The notes beneath the pieces are model-generated. The model did not search any database, was not told where the DNA came from, and saw only the letters and a list, made by a program, of their open reading frames with translations. Source: Singulisphaera sp. GP187 (GTDB taxonomy: Bacteria > Planctomycetota > Phycisphaerae > Phycisphaerales > SM1A02). Taken from it: a DNA stretch of 60,056 nucleotides. The stretch is taken from positions 1-60,056 of the forward strand of contig CAMBMO010000014.1 in NCBI GenBank assembly GCA_945868805.1. Direction: 5' to 3'. The position numbers were made by a program, and so were the translations under genes. Within the stretch, counting starts at the first letter, position 1, and every line of letters starts with the position of its first letter. Shown here piece by piece: positions 1 through 8,189 of the stretch.

Positions 1-92
1 CATCGGCGATCGCCTTTTGAATGCGGATTCCTCGCGAAGCGTCGGTCAGCGAGTGCGATGGCTTTCGAGCGCGACGTGGCATCTTCGCAAGG

Positions 93-98
93 TAGCGT
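93..98 (+). promoter_or_regulatory. -10 hexamer TAGCGT, leaderless-type
   Basis: TANNNT hexamer 7 nt before the ATG at 106. It supports that start over the ATG at 58, which lacks both a Shine-Dalgarno sequence and a hexamer. Confidence 0.45.
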
Positions 99-105
99 TT
101 TCTGG

Positions 106-2172
106 ATGAACTATGCTCGATACGTGTCGGATTCTTTGCGATTCTCGAAGTCGTGGGACTACCCAAGTTTGGTAGGAATCGCTTGCTCTTGTGCAGTTTT
201 GTGCGCAACTGGTCATTCCCAATCACTGCCCCTTCCGCGCGTCGAGCGCTTGTTATCGCATGAATGCGCGATTGCGAGCGCGCTTCTCGATCCCGGCCCC
301 AACGCGACGACATTGGGACCACTGATTGATCTCCATCATCTGCGCGGACCAACCGATCTCGTACTCGAGGCGATGACTCGGTACTGCGCCCTCTCTCCCG
401 GCGGGCAAATCGTTGCTCCCATGCGACGTGCGATCGACCACCCATTCGCACTCGCCGACCATGTCGCGCATGCGACCAAACCGTTCACGAAATTCGGGAC
501 CTCGCTGCAGTTTGGAGAACGACGTTCCCCATCCCGGGCGGCCGCGGAATTCGTCTGCACGAGTTTCGGGGCGGGCACCGAAGACCTTGCGAAGTTTCAA
601 GGGCGGCTACCCATTACGAATGCGCAAGGAGCAATCTTTGCAATGGATTTTCTTCTGAACGAACCGAGGTTGAAATTTGCAGGATCGATTGCGGATCGAC
701 CCTCATCAGACGAGTGCTTCGACTTCCTCGCGATGCTCATCACCCATGTCAGTCCAGACGCTCAGATCGCGGAAAACTTCTCGGGATTCGCGACTCGGGC
801 GCGCCGTTCAATGGACATGAGCGACTCGGGGATGATGCGGGCCATTGCGATGTCACTCGCACATATCGACGCTGATTTCGGCATCACCGCGGATTGGAAG
901 TCGGCTCCGCCAGAACCACCCCCCACAGAAATCGCAGACGCGGTGAACGGTCCGACACTCGCCGCCGAGAATGTGACTGGAGTGGGATGGGTCGTCGTCG
1001 GTTCGCTCGGGGCAAATTCGTACGACATGCGACGAATTGCCGCCGTTTTCGATCCTGGTGGCGACGATTCGTATACATGGTCCGGAGTCCGCACCGGGAA
1101 CCAAGCAATCGTCGACCTTGCAGGAAACGATCAATACATCGGTGGCGAGCTTCAGGGTCCTGCGGCGGCACTCTTTGGAATCTGCTTGATCGACGATGCT
1201 GCAGGAGACGATGACTACTCAGGCAAGAGTTTCTCGTGCGGTGCAGGGATGTTCGGCGTCGGAATCCTCATCGACAGAGCCGGCAACGACCGCTATCGGA
1301 CGGGGACGTGGAGCTTGGGTGCTGGAATCCTCGGCGCCGGATTCGTTTTTGATGAATCGGGAAGTGATGAATACCAGAGCGCTGCATACTCACAGGGCAT
1401 CGGTGGCCCACTCGGTATCGGAGCGATCATCGACACGAAAGGAAACGATCTCTACCGATCCGACGGCGCGCTGCCGGGCGTCGACGGTGTTCCCGCAGTC
1501 GCCTTCGCGATGAGTCAAGGAATCGGATTCGGCGCACGTCGACTCATCGCGGGAGGAGTCGGATTGTTGGCGGATTTTTCAGGCGACGACCGATACGAAT
1601 GTGGCGAGTTTGGCCAAGGGGGTGGCTACTATTTTGGCTTCGGGATGCTGGTCGATACATCTGGCAATGATCTCTTTCGAGGAAGCCACTATGCACAAGG
1701 ATTTACGGCTCACCAAGCTGCGGGAGCCCTCATAGACCTCGACGGGAACGACACCTACTGGTCGCTGATCAGTGCAGGGCAAGGCGCCGCGTGGGACACT
1801 TCGGTCTCGCTCCTCCTCGACGCACACGGCAACGACACCTACCGTGGAGGTGCGCTTTCGCAGGGATCGGCTGCAGAACAATCGCTCGCGATGCTCTGCG
1901 ACCTCGACGGTTCGGATCACTACCTCGGACTTGGTCCGTTTGTGCAGGGCGAGTCGGGTGACAATGCATATCACTTCGCCGACACGAAAGCCCGCTCCTT
2001 CAGCGTGCTGATCGACGATGGGATTGGTGAGGACTTTTTTTCCTCGATGCGCACGATTGGCGGAGTGACCGTGACAGGACCAGCCGAGACGACGGGTGCG
2101 CCAGCTTCGGCGCCGCTCTTTGGCTTGATGATCGACTTACGATCGAGACAGTCACTCTTCCCAGTTCGATAG
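106..2172 (+). CDS. Secreted Asp/Gly repeat protein, unknown function
   Basis: A 688-residue protein I do not recognise as a named family. The N-terminus has a hydrophobic segment at about residues 21-36 ending in an Ala/Ser-rich stretch, which fits a signal peptide, so it is probably exported. The first 300 residues show no motif I can name. From about residue 315 to 630 there are roughly ten imperfect repeats of about 30 residues built around G-N-D-x-Y or G-D-D-x-Y, with a following Q-G or G-A-G turn and a Leu/Ile-Asp before each motif. The regular Asp/Asn/Gly turns suggest a beta-solenoid that may bind calcium; this is inference. The start at 106 is preferred over 58 because of the TAGCGT hexamer and the signal peptide. 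Its stop codon TAG overlaps the putative -10 of the next gene. Confidence 0.75.
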   Translation: MNYARYVSDSLRFSKSWDYPSLVGIACSCAVLCATGHSQSLPLPRVERLLSHECAIASALLDPGPNATTLGPLIDLHHLRGPTDLVLEAMTRYCALSPGGQIVAPMRRAIDHPFALADHVAHATKPFTKFGTSLQFGERRSPSRAAAEFVCTSFGAGTEDLAKFQGRLPITNAQGAIFAMDFLLNEPRLKFAGSIADRPSSDECFDFLAMLITHVSPDAQIAENFSGFATRARRSMDMSDSGMMRAIAMSLAHIDADFGITADWKSAPPEPPPTEIADAVNGPTLAAENVTGVGWVVVGSLGANSYDMRRIAAVFDPGGDDSYTWSGVRTGNQAIVDLAGNDQYIGGELQGPAAALFGICLIDDAAGDDDYSGKSFSCGAGMFGVGILIDRAGNDRYRTGTWSLGAGILGAGFVFDESGSDEYQSAAYSQGIGGPLGIGAIIDTKGNDLYRSDGALPGVDGVPAVAFAMSQGIGFGARRLIAGGVGLLADFSGDDRYECGEFGQGGGYYFGFGMLVDTSGNDLFRGSHYAQGFTAHQAAGALIDLDGNDTYWSLISAGQGAAWDTSVSLLLDAHGNDTYRGGALSQGSAAEQSLAMLCDLDGSDHYLGLGPFVQGESGDNAYHFADTKARSFSVLIDDGIGEDFFSSMRTIGGVTVTGPAETTGAPASAPLFGLMIDLRSRQSLFPVR

Positions 2173-2175
2173 ACT
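2170..2175 (+). promoter_or_regulatory. -10 hexamer TAGACT overlapping a stop codon
   Basis: Hexamer 6 nt before the GTG at 2182. Its first three bases are the TAG stop codon of the preceding gene. Confidence 0.55.
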
Positions 2176-2181
2176 GCGAGA

Positions 2182-3498
2182 GTGGATGTCCTGAAAAGAT
2201 CCAGTCGGGGTCTCGCGATCGCTCGGTATTGTCTCTCGCACCTCGCGGAGGTCCGAGCACCTGACATGGCGGCGGCGCTCTCGTTCCGAACACTCTTCGG
2301 GCTGGTTCCGGTGCTCTTTGTCGCGACGCTCATCACCCGTTCGATCGCAGGCGAAAAATTCCCAAAATATGTTGAGTCGATCGCTGGAATGGCTGGGCTC
2401 AACGAGATTGGAGTCGACGTCATCTCTCGAGGGAGCGATGCAACAGAACGACAAGCACTGAGCGGTTGGGTCGAAGAACTTGTCCGATTCTCGGGCACAA
2501 TCAACTTGTCGACGTTGGGCATGATCGGCGTGGCAGTCGTGATCTTCTCGGCGATCTGGCTCATCGTCTCGATTGAGAACACATTCAATCTCGTCTGCCG
2601 TGCACCGAATGCACGCCCTTGGCACAGGCGGATCCTCGTCTACTGGTCGACATTGACACTTGGGCCACTGCTCTTGGCAACCCTCCCGTTGCTCGACAAC
2701 AAGTTGCGCGGAATATTCGATGGGGACACCGCCCTGCCGACTTCGTACCTCTATGTACGACCTGCACTGGGTTTTTGCTTGCTCTTCGCATTGCTGTACT
2801 TCATCTACGCGGTCATTCCGACCGTACGGATGAGGTGGAAGACACTCGTCGTGGGAGCGCTCGTCGGCGCGATCGGTCTCGAAATCGGACGACGATTCCT
2901 CGGGATCTATCTCGACATGGCATTTTCGGTCAATCGCCTTTACGGCTCGCTTGGGCTCGTGCCCGTGTTCATGTTCTGGGTCTATGCGATGTGGTTGATC
3001 GTTCTCTTCGGGCTCCAGGTCAGTTCGCTCCTTCACGCACTGATGAGCCACGGAAGGATTCGGTGCCTCCTGAGTCATCCGTCGAGCACATTCGAACCTG
3101 CGATCGCGGTCGCAGCAATGGACTGGATCTGCGATCACTATGTCCAAGGCACTCCGGCAGAAGTCCCCGCGCTCAGCGACGAACTGAAAATCGATCTCTC
3201 GACAGCAACCAGACTCACCGACCTGTTCGCCGAGTCGGGAATCGTCATCCGTATCCACGAGACCGGAAGGATCATCCCCGCTCGCCCCGTCGATTCGATT
3301 TCAGTTGCAGAAGTTCTGAAAATCGGCTTTCGGGTCTCTTCAATCGACCGAGGGATCGAGCGTGGGGTCGGAACGGGCGATTCCATCAAAGCACTGAGAG
3401 AGACCCAGTTGAATTCGGTTGGAAACCGGACATTTCAGGGGAGAGGTACTTGCACGAAGGACGATTTCAAAGCAGAATTGAATGGAACCCGATCATGA
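2182..3498 (+). CDS. YihY/BrkB-family inner membrane protein
   Basis: A 438-residue integral membrane protein of the YihY/UPF0761 family (once called RNase BN; the nuclease role was withdrawn for the family). The family's early MAAALSFRT block is at about residues 30-40, several membrane segments follow, and the late signature GSLGLVPVFMFWVY is near residues 254-268, running into another membrane helix. After the membrane domain there are about 150 soluble residues with a short winged-helix-like stretch (around 310-390), as in the longer family members. It starts with GTG, six bases after a TAGACT hexamer. Its stop overlaps the next gene in ATGA, so this gene, the STAS gene and a small lipoprotein gene are probably co-translated. 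The transported substrate, if any, is unknown. Confidence 0.88.
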   Translation: MDVLKRSSRGLAIARYCLSHLAEVRAPDMAAALSFRTLFGLVPVLFVATLITRSIAGEKFPKYVESIAGMAGLNEIGVDVISRGSDATERQALSGWVEELVRFSGTINLSTLGMIGVAVVIFSAIWLIVSIENTFNLVCRAPNARPWHRRILVYWSTLTLGPLLLATLPLLDNKLRGIFDGDTALPTSYLYVRPALGFCLLFALLYFIYAVIPTVRMRWKTLVVGALVGAIGLEIGRRFLGIYLDMAFSVNRLYGSLGLVPVFMFWVYAMWLIVLFGLQVSSLLHALMSHGRIRCLLSHPSSTFEPAIAVAAMDWICDHYVQGTPAEVPALSDELKIDLSTATRLTDLFAESGIVIRIHETGRIIPARPVDSISVAEVLKIGFRVSSIDRGIERGVGTGDSIKALRETQLNSVGNRTFQGRGTCTKDDFKAELNGTRS

Positions 3499-3872
3499 AC
3501 CCTGGCACCTCTGGATCCTCGGCACCGACATTGCTCTCTGTGAGCACGAAGAATCATCACATGATCATTCGGCTCGACGCGGTCGCGATCGGTCCACGAG
3601 AGGCGACGATCATGGCGACCGAAGTGACCCGCGCGCTCGAACATGCCGTCAAGGGAAAGTCCTTGGTCATCGACTTGTCGAGAACGGTTTCGCTTTCGAG
3701 CATGGGATTGGGTCTTTGCGTGGACATTCGAAATCGGGCTGTCGATTCGGGGATGAGACCAATCCTGACTGGGATGAATGTGCAACTTGCCGATCTCTTT
3801 GGCATGATGAGAGTCGATCGGCTTTTCACGATCGCATCATCAGCTGCCGAACTTGAGCGGTACCTGTTATGA
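3495..3872 (+). CDS. STAS-domain protein (anti-sigma-factor antagonist-like)
   Basis: A 125-residue single-domain STAS protein of the SpoIIAA/RsbV type. The alternating strand-helix pattern, the VIDLSR strand and the following SSMGLG helix cap are visible. In SpoIIAA the equivalent segment is D-S-S-G-L-G and the serine just before the Gly is phosphorylated; here that position is Met (S-S-M-G-L-G). If aligned correctly, switching by phosphorylation at that site would be lost, leaving only the neighbouring serines. Translation is coupled to the YihY gene through an ATGA overlap, and to the next lipoprotein gene through another ATGA. That suggests an envelope-linked role instead of a classic partner-switching cluster, because no anti-sigma kinase gene is adjacent. 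Confidence 0.82.
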   Translation: MNPGTSGSSAPTLLSVSTKNHHMIIRLDAVAIGPREATIMATEVTRALEHAVKGKSLVIDLSRTVSLSSMGLGLCVDIRNRAVDSGMRPILTGMNVQLADLFGMMRVDRLFTIASSAAELERYLL

Positions 3873-4114
3873 GTGCGCATCGCCATCGCTCTCGATGGCT
3901 GAAGGCACTCGCCGTGAGTTGTTGTGTCACTGTCCTCACCGGCTGTTACGAGAAGGTCGTACGTGTCAAATCGGGTAGCCAGACAAGAGAGGTTTCCAAA
4001 CAGGATTTCGACGAACAACCCAGCCCACTCGACGAGTTGATGTGGGGACCGGTCCCAAAGGGTCAGGACCCCGCGACTTACTATCGCAAGAAGAAGCAGT
4101 TTCTCGCGCAGTAG
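3869..4114 (+). CDS. Small lipoprotein, unknown function
   Basis: An 81-residue protein with a positively charged N-terminus, a hydrophobic segment and the lipobox L-T-G-C at about residues 22-25, so the mature protein would be about 57 residues anchored by Cys25. The mature part is polar and ends in a Lys-rich stretch (YYRKKKQ). I recognise no family. The start overlaps the STAS gene stop (ATGA), making it the last gene of a three-gene unit. A weak hairpin followed by six T residues at 4154-4159 may end the transcript. Confidence 0.7.
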   Translation: MSAHRHRSRWLKALAVSCCVTVLTGCYEKVVRVKSGSQTREVSKQDFDEQPSPLDELMWGPVPKGQDPATYYRKKKQFLAQ

Positions 4115-4193
4115 AGATTTCGTGACGAGGACGCGCGCGCCACCGTGCTCGGGTTTTTTGAATGATTGAATTCCGCCATTCGTCCGCCCGTTG

Positions 4194-4199
4194 TAGACT
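4194..4199 (+). promoter_or_regulatory. -10 hexamer TAGACT for nuoB
   Basis: Hexamer 9 nt before the nuoB ATG; no Shine-Dalgarno sequence lies between them. Confidence 0.5.
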
Positions 4200-4208
4200 C
4201 GTTGAACC

Positions 4209-4778
4209 ATGGGTCTTGAGTCTGCATTACCGACCGACAGCGTTTTGACCACGAACCTCAATCGAGTCATCAATTGGGCTCGACGGTCAAGCGTTTGGCC
4301 CATGCCATTTGCAACCGCGTGCTGTGGTATCGAGTTAATGGCGACTGCGTGCTCGCGATTCGACCTCGCGCGTTTCGGTGCCGAGGTCATGCGCTTCTCA
4401 CCAAGACAATCCGACCTGCTCATCGTCGCAGGTCGCGTGAGCGTCAAGACTCTCCCCGTGCTTCAACGAATTTATGCTCAGATGGCTGAGCCAAAGTGGG
4501 TCATCTCAATGGGGGCGTGTGCGTCAACTGGTGGCGTTTTCGACACCTACGCAGTCGTACAAGGCGTCGATCAGTTCATTCCGGTTGATGTCTATGTCCC
4601 GGGTTGCCCTCCCCGACCAGAGATGCTGATCGAGGGGATCATGGCGATTCAGCGAATGATCGATCAAGAAAACATTCCGAGAGATCCGTCGGGTCAACGA
4701 CGTGCGCTCAACATTGCTCTCAACCCCAACTACGAGCCGAGGCACCAGCCACGTCCAGTCACAATCGGCGCGACGTAA
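4209..4778 (+). CDS. nuoB: NADH-quinone oxidoreductase subunit B
   Basis: The 189-residue NuoB/PSST subunit of respiratory complex I, which carries the terminal [4Fe-4S] cluster N2 that passes electrons to quinone at the membrane interface. Ligand motifs are intact: tandem cysteines C38-C39 in ACCGIE, the cysteine of SMGACAST, and the cysteine of the PGCPPRPE loop. Length and the N-terminal W-P-M-P-F block match the family. It stands alone: the neighbours are a lipoprotein and an aminotransferase, not nuoA or nuoC, and nuoC lies about 46 kb downstream in this window. It begins behind its own TAGACT hexamer, which implies independent transcription. Confidence 0.95.
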   Translation: MGLESALPTDSVLTTNLNRVINWARRSSVWPMPFATACCGIELMATACSRFDLARFGAEVMRFSPRQSDLLIVAGRVSVKTLPVLQRIYAQMAEPKWVISMGACASTGGVFDTYAVVQGVDQFIPVDVYVPGCPPRPEMLIEGIMAIQRMIDQENIPRDPSGQRRALNIALNPNYEPRHQPRPVTIGAT

Positions 4779-4818
4779 GCGCTGAAACCAAGCGCTGGAA
4801 CTCTTGATCGGGGTGGGG

Positions 4819-6078
4819 TTATGAGGCCTGACACGATGCTGCGACTGGATTGAGTGATCGCACGAACGCGTCGACCCGAGCAATCCCCTTCTCGATCTGC
4901 GCTTCGGAACAGGCAAACGAGAATCGCACATGATTGCGCGCACACTCTCCAAAGTCTTCGCCGGGAACGACAGCCACATGAGCTTCTGAAAGCAACGCTT
5001 CGGAAAACGCCTGCGCCGAATCGAGGATTCGCCCAGCCGGCGACGTACGCCCGATCAAATCGCCGATGTTTGGAAAAGAGTAAAACGCTCCTGTGGATTG
5101 AACATCGCGAAATCCAGGAATCGCGCAGAGCAAACGGTGAGTGAGTTTCGCTCGCGTTGCGAACGCGAGGCGCATTCGTTCGACTTCAGGGTTGGTCGCG
5201 GGAGAAAGCGCCTCAATGATCGCAGGCAGAAAGAAGCTCGCGATCGAATTGGTCATCTGTCCCTGCAACTTGACGATCTCGCGCATGAAATGTCCATTCG
5301 CGCTCGGACAGCACATGTACCCAATCCTCCATCCCGTCATGGCAAATGCCTTGCTCATCCCGTTGATCGTCACTGTGCGATCTGCAACACGCGCGTCGCT
5401 CCCGGGCGACCAGTGGGCAAGGCCCGGAGCGATCTCTGGATAGATCAACTTCTCGTAAATTTCGTCCGAGATGATCGCGATCTTTGGGCGTGGCGCGATC
5501 ACGTCGACGATCGCACGAAGTTCGGTCGGCGGGTAAACAATGCCGCAAGGATTGCTTGGTGAATTCAAGAGAATTGCAATTGTTTTTGGCGTGATGGCGT
5601 GTGCCACTTGATCGGGCGTCGCCCGAAATCCGTTCGCGATGGATCCCGGGACTTCAACGCACACTCCTCCGGCGAGTTCGATCAACGGACGATAGCTCAC
5701 CCACGCCGGAGTCGGCAGAATGACCTCGTCGCCGCGCCCCGGTTCGATCATCGCCTGGAGTGCCATATACACCGAATGCTTTGCGCCAACGGTGATCGTC
5801 ACATCTTCGAATCGGCACTGGATGCCGTTCTCATCGCGCAATTTCTTGGCGATCGCCTCGCGCGTTGGCTTGTCCCCTGCGGTTGGTGCGTACCTGGTCA
5901 TTCCAGATTCGAGCGCCTTGATCGCGGCACGCTTAATGTTTTCAGGCGTATCGAAATCGGGTTCTCCCATCGCGAATCCAACCACATCGACCCCCTGCGC
6001 TTTCAATGCGGCGACTCGCGCACCGACAGCGAGCGTGGCGGATTCTTTCATTTCGGCGATCCGACTGTAAATGTGCAT
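4819..6078 (-). CDS. Pyridoxal-phosphate aspartate/aromatic aminotransferase (class I)
   Basis: A 419-residue fold-type I aminotransferase most like the aspartate/prephenate aminotransferases of the AspC/AAT-Ib type. Visible landmarks are the substrate-side GEPDFDTPE motif near the N-terminus, the NSPSNPCG loop, SDEIYEKLIY (PLP-binding Asp and Tyr), the Schiff-base lysine in INGMSKAFAMTGWRIGY, and the C-terminal Arg in HVRFSFACS that binds the alpha-carboxylate. It should convert aspartate, and perhaps aromatic or other amino acids, with 2-oxoglutarate. The exact substrate cannot be told from sequence. The start at 6078 is chosen because TATTCT lies 6 nt upstream; an in-frame ATG at 6102 would add eight residues. 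It is divergent from the phosphofructokinase gene. Confidence 0.9.
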   Translation of the reverse strand: MHIYSRIAEMKESATLAVGARVAALKAQGVDVVGFAMGEPDFDTPENIKRAAIKALESGMTRYAPTAGDKPTREAIAKKLRDENGIQCRFEDVTITVGAKHSVYMALQAMIEPGRGDEVILPTPAWVSYRPLIELAGGVCVEVPGSIANGFRATPDQVAHAITPKTIAILLNSPSNPCGIVYPPTELRAIVDVIAPRPKIAIISDEIYEKLIYPEIAPGLAHWSPGSDARVADRTVTINGMSKAFAMTGWRIGYMCCPSANGHFMREIVKLQGQMTNSIASFFLPAIIEALSPATNPEVERMRLAFATRAKLTHRLLCAIPGFRDVQSTGAFYSFPNIGDLIGRTSPAGRILDSAQAFSEALLSEAHVAVVPGEDFGECARNHVRFSFACSEAQIEKGIARVDAFVRSLNPVAASCQAS

Positions 6079-6084
6079 CGCTGC

Positions 6085-6090
6085 AGAATA
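6085..6090 (-). promoter_or_regulatory. -10 hexamer TATTCT for the aminotransferase gene
   Basis: Reads TATTCT on the minus strand, 6 nt before the ATG at 6078. Confidence 0.55.
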
Positions 6091-6119
6091 GCGAAAGAGC
6101 ATGGCATTCTGGGATGGGC

Positions 6120-6125
6120 TACAGT
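6120..6125 (+). promoter_or_regulatory. -10 hexamer TACAGT for pfkA
   Basis: Hexamer 11 nt before the ATG at 6137; transcription would start a few bases before the start codon. Confidence 0.35.
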
Positions 6126-6136
6126 CACGCACTTCC

Positions 6137-7285
6137 ATGAGTCCAGATTCCATTCGTCGCATCGGCATTCTCACTGGTGGTGGCGACTGTCCAGGGTTGA
6201 ACGCAGTCATTCGAGCAGTCGCCAAAACAGCGATGTTGCAATTCGGCATCGAAGTCTTGGGAATTGAAGATGGCTTCCAGGGGTTGATTGAGAATCGAGT
6301 TCGGTCGCTCTCATTCCGCGATGTTTCGGGGATTCTGACACGTGGAGGAACGATTCTCGGAAGCAACAATCGATGCAATCCGCGACGGTATTGCACTTCG
6401 ATGGCGGCGGATGGAAGTCCGATCTTTTCCGATGTCACCTCGACTTGCCTTGAGACGATTCGGAGCAACAGATTGGATGCTGTCATCGTGATCGGAGGCG
6501 ACGGGACGATGCTTTGCGCAGCCCCACTCATCGAAGCTGGCATCAATGTCATTGGCATTCCCAAGACAATTGACAACGACTTGTTCGGGACGGAGATCAC
6601 TTTCGGATTCTTGACAGCAGTCGCGACGGCAACTGAAGCGTTGGATCGACTCCATTCGACCGCGGATAGTCATCACCGTGTCATGGTGTGCGAAGTCATG
6701 GGACGAAACGCTGGGTGGATTGCGTTGACATCAGGCGTCGCGAGTGGGTCCGACATGATCCTGATCCCCGAGATTCCGTACAAGGAAGATGCGATTGCGC
6801 AGTACATCACTCAGAGGATGAACAGCGGACCTGGTTTCGCAATCGTGGTCGTGGCGGAGGGCGCGAAGGCGGTCGGTGGGAATCCGAGCGTCGCTCGAAT
6901 CGACCCGACGAGTCCCGATCCGATTCGCCTCGGTGGGATCGGGCAGCGCGTTGCGGACGTGATCGCCGCTCGGACAAATGCGGAGGTGCGCACCACCTCG
7001 CTCGGCCACATCTTGCGCGGAGGAATGCCGATTGCGGCGGACAGAATCCTCGCGACGAACTTCGGATATCACGCGATTTCGATCTTGATGGAGGGCGCAT
7101 CGGGCCGACTTGTCGTTCGCGAAAACAACGTCTTCAGCGATGTCGACCTCCTCATCTCTGCCGGACGGCAGCGACTTGTTCCGACAAACCATGCCCTGAT
7201 CACCGCGGCTCGTGCGCTTGGGACGTCATTCGGCGACGGCGTCGGACACACGCACGGCTGTGTGGGATCTTCGACGATCGATTGA
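6137..7285 (+). CDS. pfkA: 6-phosphofructokinase, phosphoryl donor uncertain
   Basis: A 382-residue phosphofructokinase of the PfkA superfamily, acting in glycolysis on fructose 6-phosphate. The nucleotide-binding GGGDCPGLNAVIR is at residues 14-26, GGDGTM follows around 115-120, and the catalytic block is PKTIDND. In ATP enzymes the two diagnostic positions are usually Gly/Gly (GGDG and PGTIDND); in pyrophosphate enzymes they are Asp/Lys. This protein has Gly at the first and Lys at the second, a combination known from the mixed group that includes ATP-dependent trypanosomal enzymes. ATP is therefore more likely than pyrophosphate but not certain. The conserved substrate-binding MGRNAGWIAL is present. 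The ATG at 6137 fits the family N-terminus; the in-frame ATG at 6101 would add twelve unconserved residues. Confidence 0.92.
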   Translation: MSPDSIRRIGILTGGGDCPGLNAVIRAVAKTAMLQFGIEVLGIEDGFQGLIENRVRSLSFRDVSGILTRGGTILGSNNRCNPRRYCTSMAADGSPIFSDVTSTCLETIRSNRLDAVIVIGGDGTMLCAAPLIEAGINVIGIPKTIDNDLFGTEITFGFLTAVATATEALDRLHSTADSHHRVMVCEVMGRNAGWIALTSGVASGSDMILIPEIPYKEDAIAQYITQRMNSGPGFAIVVVAEGAKAVGGNPSVARIDPTSPDPIRLGGIGQRVADVIAARTNAEVRTTSLGHILRGGMPIAADRILATNFGYHAISILMEGASGRLVVRENNVFSDVDLLISAGRQRLVPTNHALITAARALGTSFGDGVGHTHGCVGSSTID

Positions 7286-7307
7286 GGACATGCGGTCCAT
7301 CCTGCGC

Positions 7308-7313
7308 TAGCCT
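7308..7313 (+). promoter_or_regulatory. -10 hexamer TAGCCT for gmhB
   Basis: cgcTAGCCT lies 6 nt before the GTG at 7320 and heads the gmhB-waaF-plsY-purB run. Confidence 0.55.
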
Positions 7314-7319
7314 TCGGCT

Positions 7320-8189
7320 GTGAAGCGTGGCGTTTTTCTCGATCGAGACAACACGATTTTGGCGAATGACGGTGACTTGGGCGACCCCAATCTCGTCCGA
7401 CTCCTTCCCGGCGCATCTTGGGGAATCCGCGCACTGCGCGAGTCTGGATACACAATCGTCGTCGTGACAAATCAAGGTGGAGTTGCGCGAGGTCGATACG
7501 GCGTGCGTGATGTCGACGCCGTTCACGCTCGAACCGCTGAATTGCTCGAGCGCGAATCGGAATGGACTTCGCGCGAACCACTCGTCACAAAGTGGATCTT
7601 CTGTCCGTTTCACCCAGACGGCACCGTCGCCGAATTTCGAATCGAGCACCCCTGGCGCAAGCCCGCTCCAGGAATGTTGATCGACGCCGCGAGTGAATTC
7701 GAAATCGAACTCAAGAATAGCTGGATGATCGGGGATCAGGAACGCGACATTGAAGCGGGACGAGCAGCGGGATGCAGGACGATTCGAATTCAAGCAGATC
7801 CTTCCGGAAGTCCAGGAGATGGTTTGGTGCGTGCTGAGAGCGGTGCCGACTTCATCGAGACCGATTTGCTCCATGCGAGTCACCGAATCTTGCGAATCGA
7901 TGGGCTCGATGGAGCGCCAGTTTGGACATCCACGAGTGCCGCACGGATTGTCGCAGCGCCGGGGCAACTCGCGGATGAGCAAACCAGAGAGACAATCGCA
8001 ACCGTGGCTCACGCGCTCGCGGAACGCGAAGGGGTCCGCGTCGCGCGGATCGCCGTCGATGCCACCGGGATCGAACTCGAAGTCGTTGGATGCGAGATCG
8101 TCGCGGTTGGGTTCGCGGCGGAGTTGCGCAGAACCACGAACGACTGGGCTCGTTCGCGAGGCATAGGGCCACTTTGGATGAACGGATGA
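7320..8189 (+). CDS. gmhB: HAD phosphatase, GmhB/histidinol-phosphatase type, with C-terminal extension
   Basis: A 289-residue HAD-superfamily phosphatase. The nucleophile motif is FLDRDNTI (Asp8 and Asp10), the second motif is VVTNQGG, and the late acidic motif is MIGDQERDIEAG. The family normally holds a zinc in Cys-x-His plus Cys-x-Cys before R-K-P. Here the first pair is present (CPFHP), but the second is replaced by EHPWRKP, so zinc binding may be altered. GmhB removes the 7-phosphate from heptose 1,7-bisphosphate, and the overlapping downstream heptosyltransferase gene supports that role over histidine synthesis. About 90 C-terminal residues beyond the usual 190 form an extra domain I do not recognise. 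It starts with GTG behind TAGCCT. Confidence 0.8.
   Translation: MKRGVFLDRDNTILANDGDLGDPNLVRLLPGASWGIRALRESGYTIVVVTNQGGVARGRYGVRDVDAVHARTAELLERESEWTSREPLVTKWIFCPFHPDGTVAEFRIEHPWRKPAPGMLIDAASEFEIELKNSWMIGDQERDIEAGRAAGCRTIRIQADPSGSPGDGLVRAESGADFIETDLLHASHRILRIDGLDGAPVWTSTSAARIVAAPGQLADEQTRETIATVAHALAEREGVRVARIAVDATGIELEVVGCEIVAVGFAAELRRTTNDWARSRGIGPLWMNG

Noticed and set aside
2152-3258. Long antisense gene opposite the YihY gene
   Set aside because: A highly charged low-complexity product and full overlap with a clear membrane protein gene; a reading-frame shadow.
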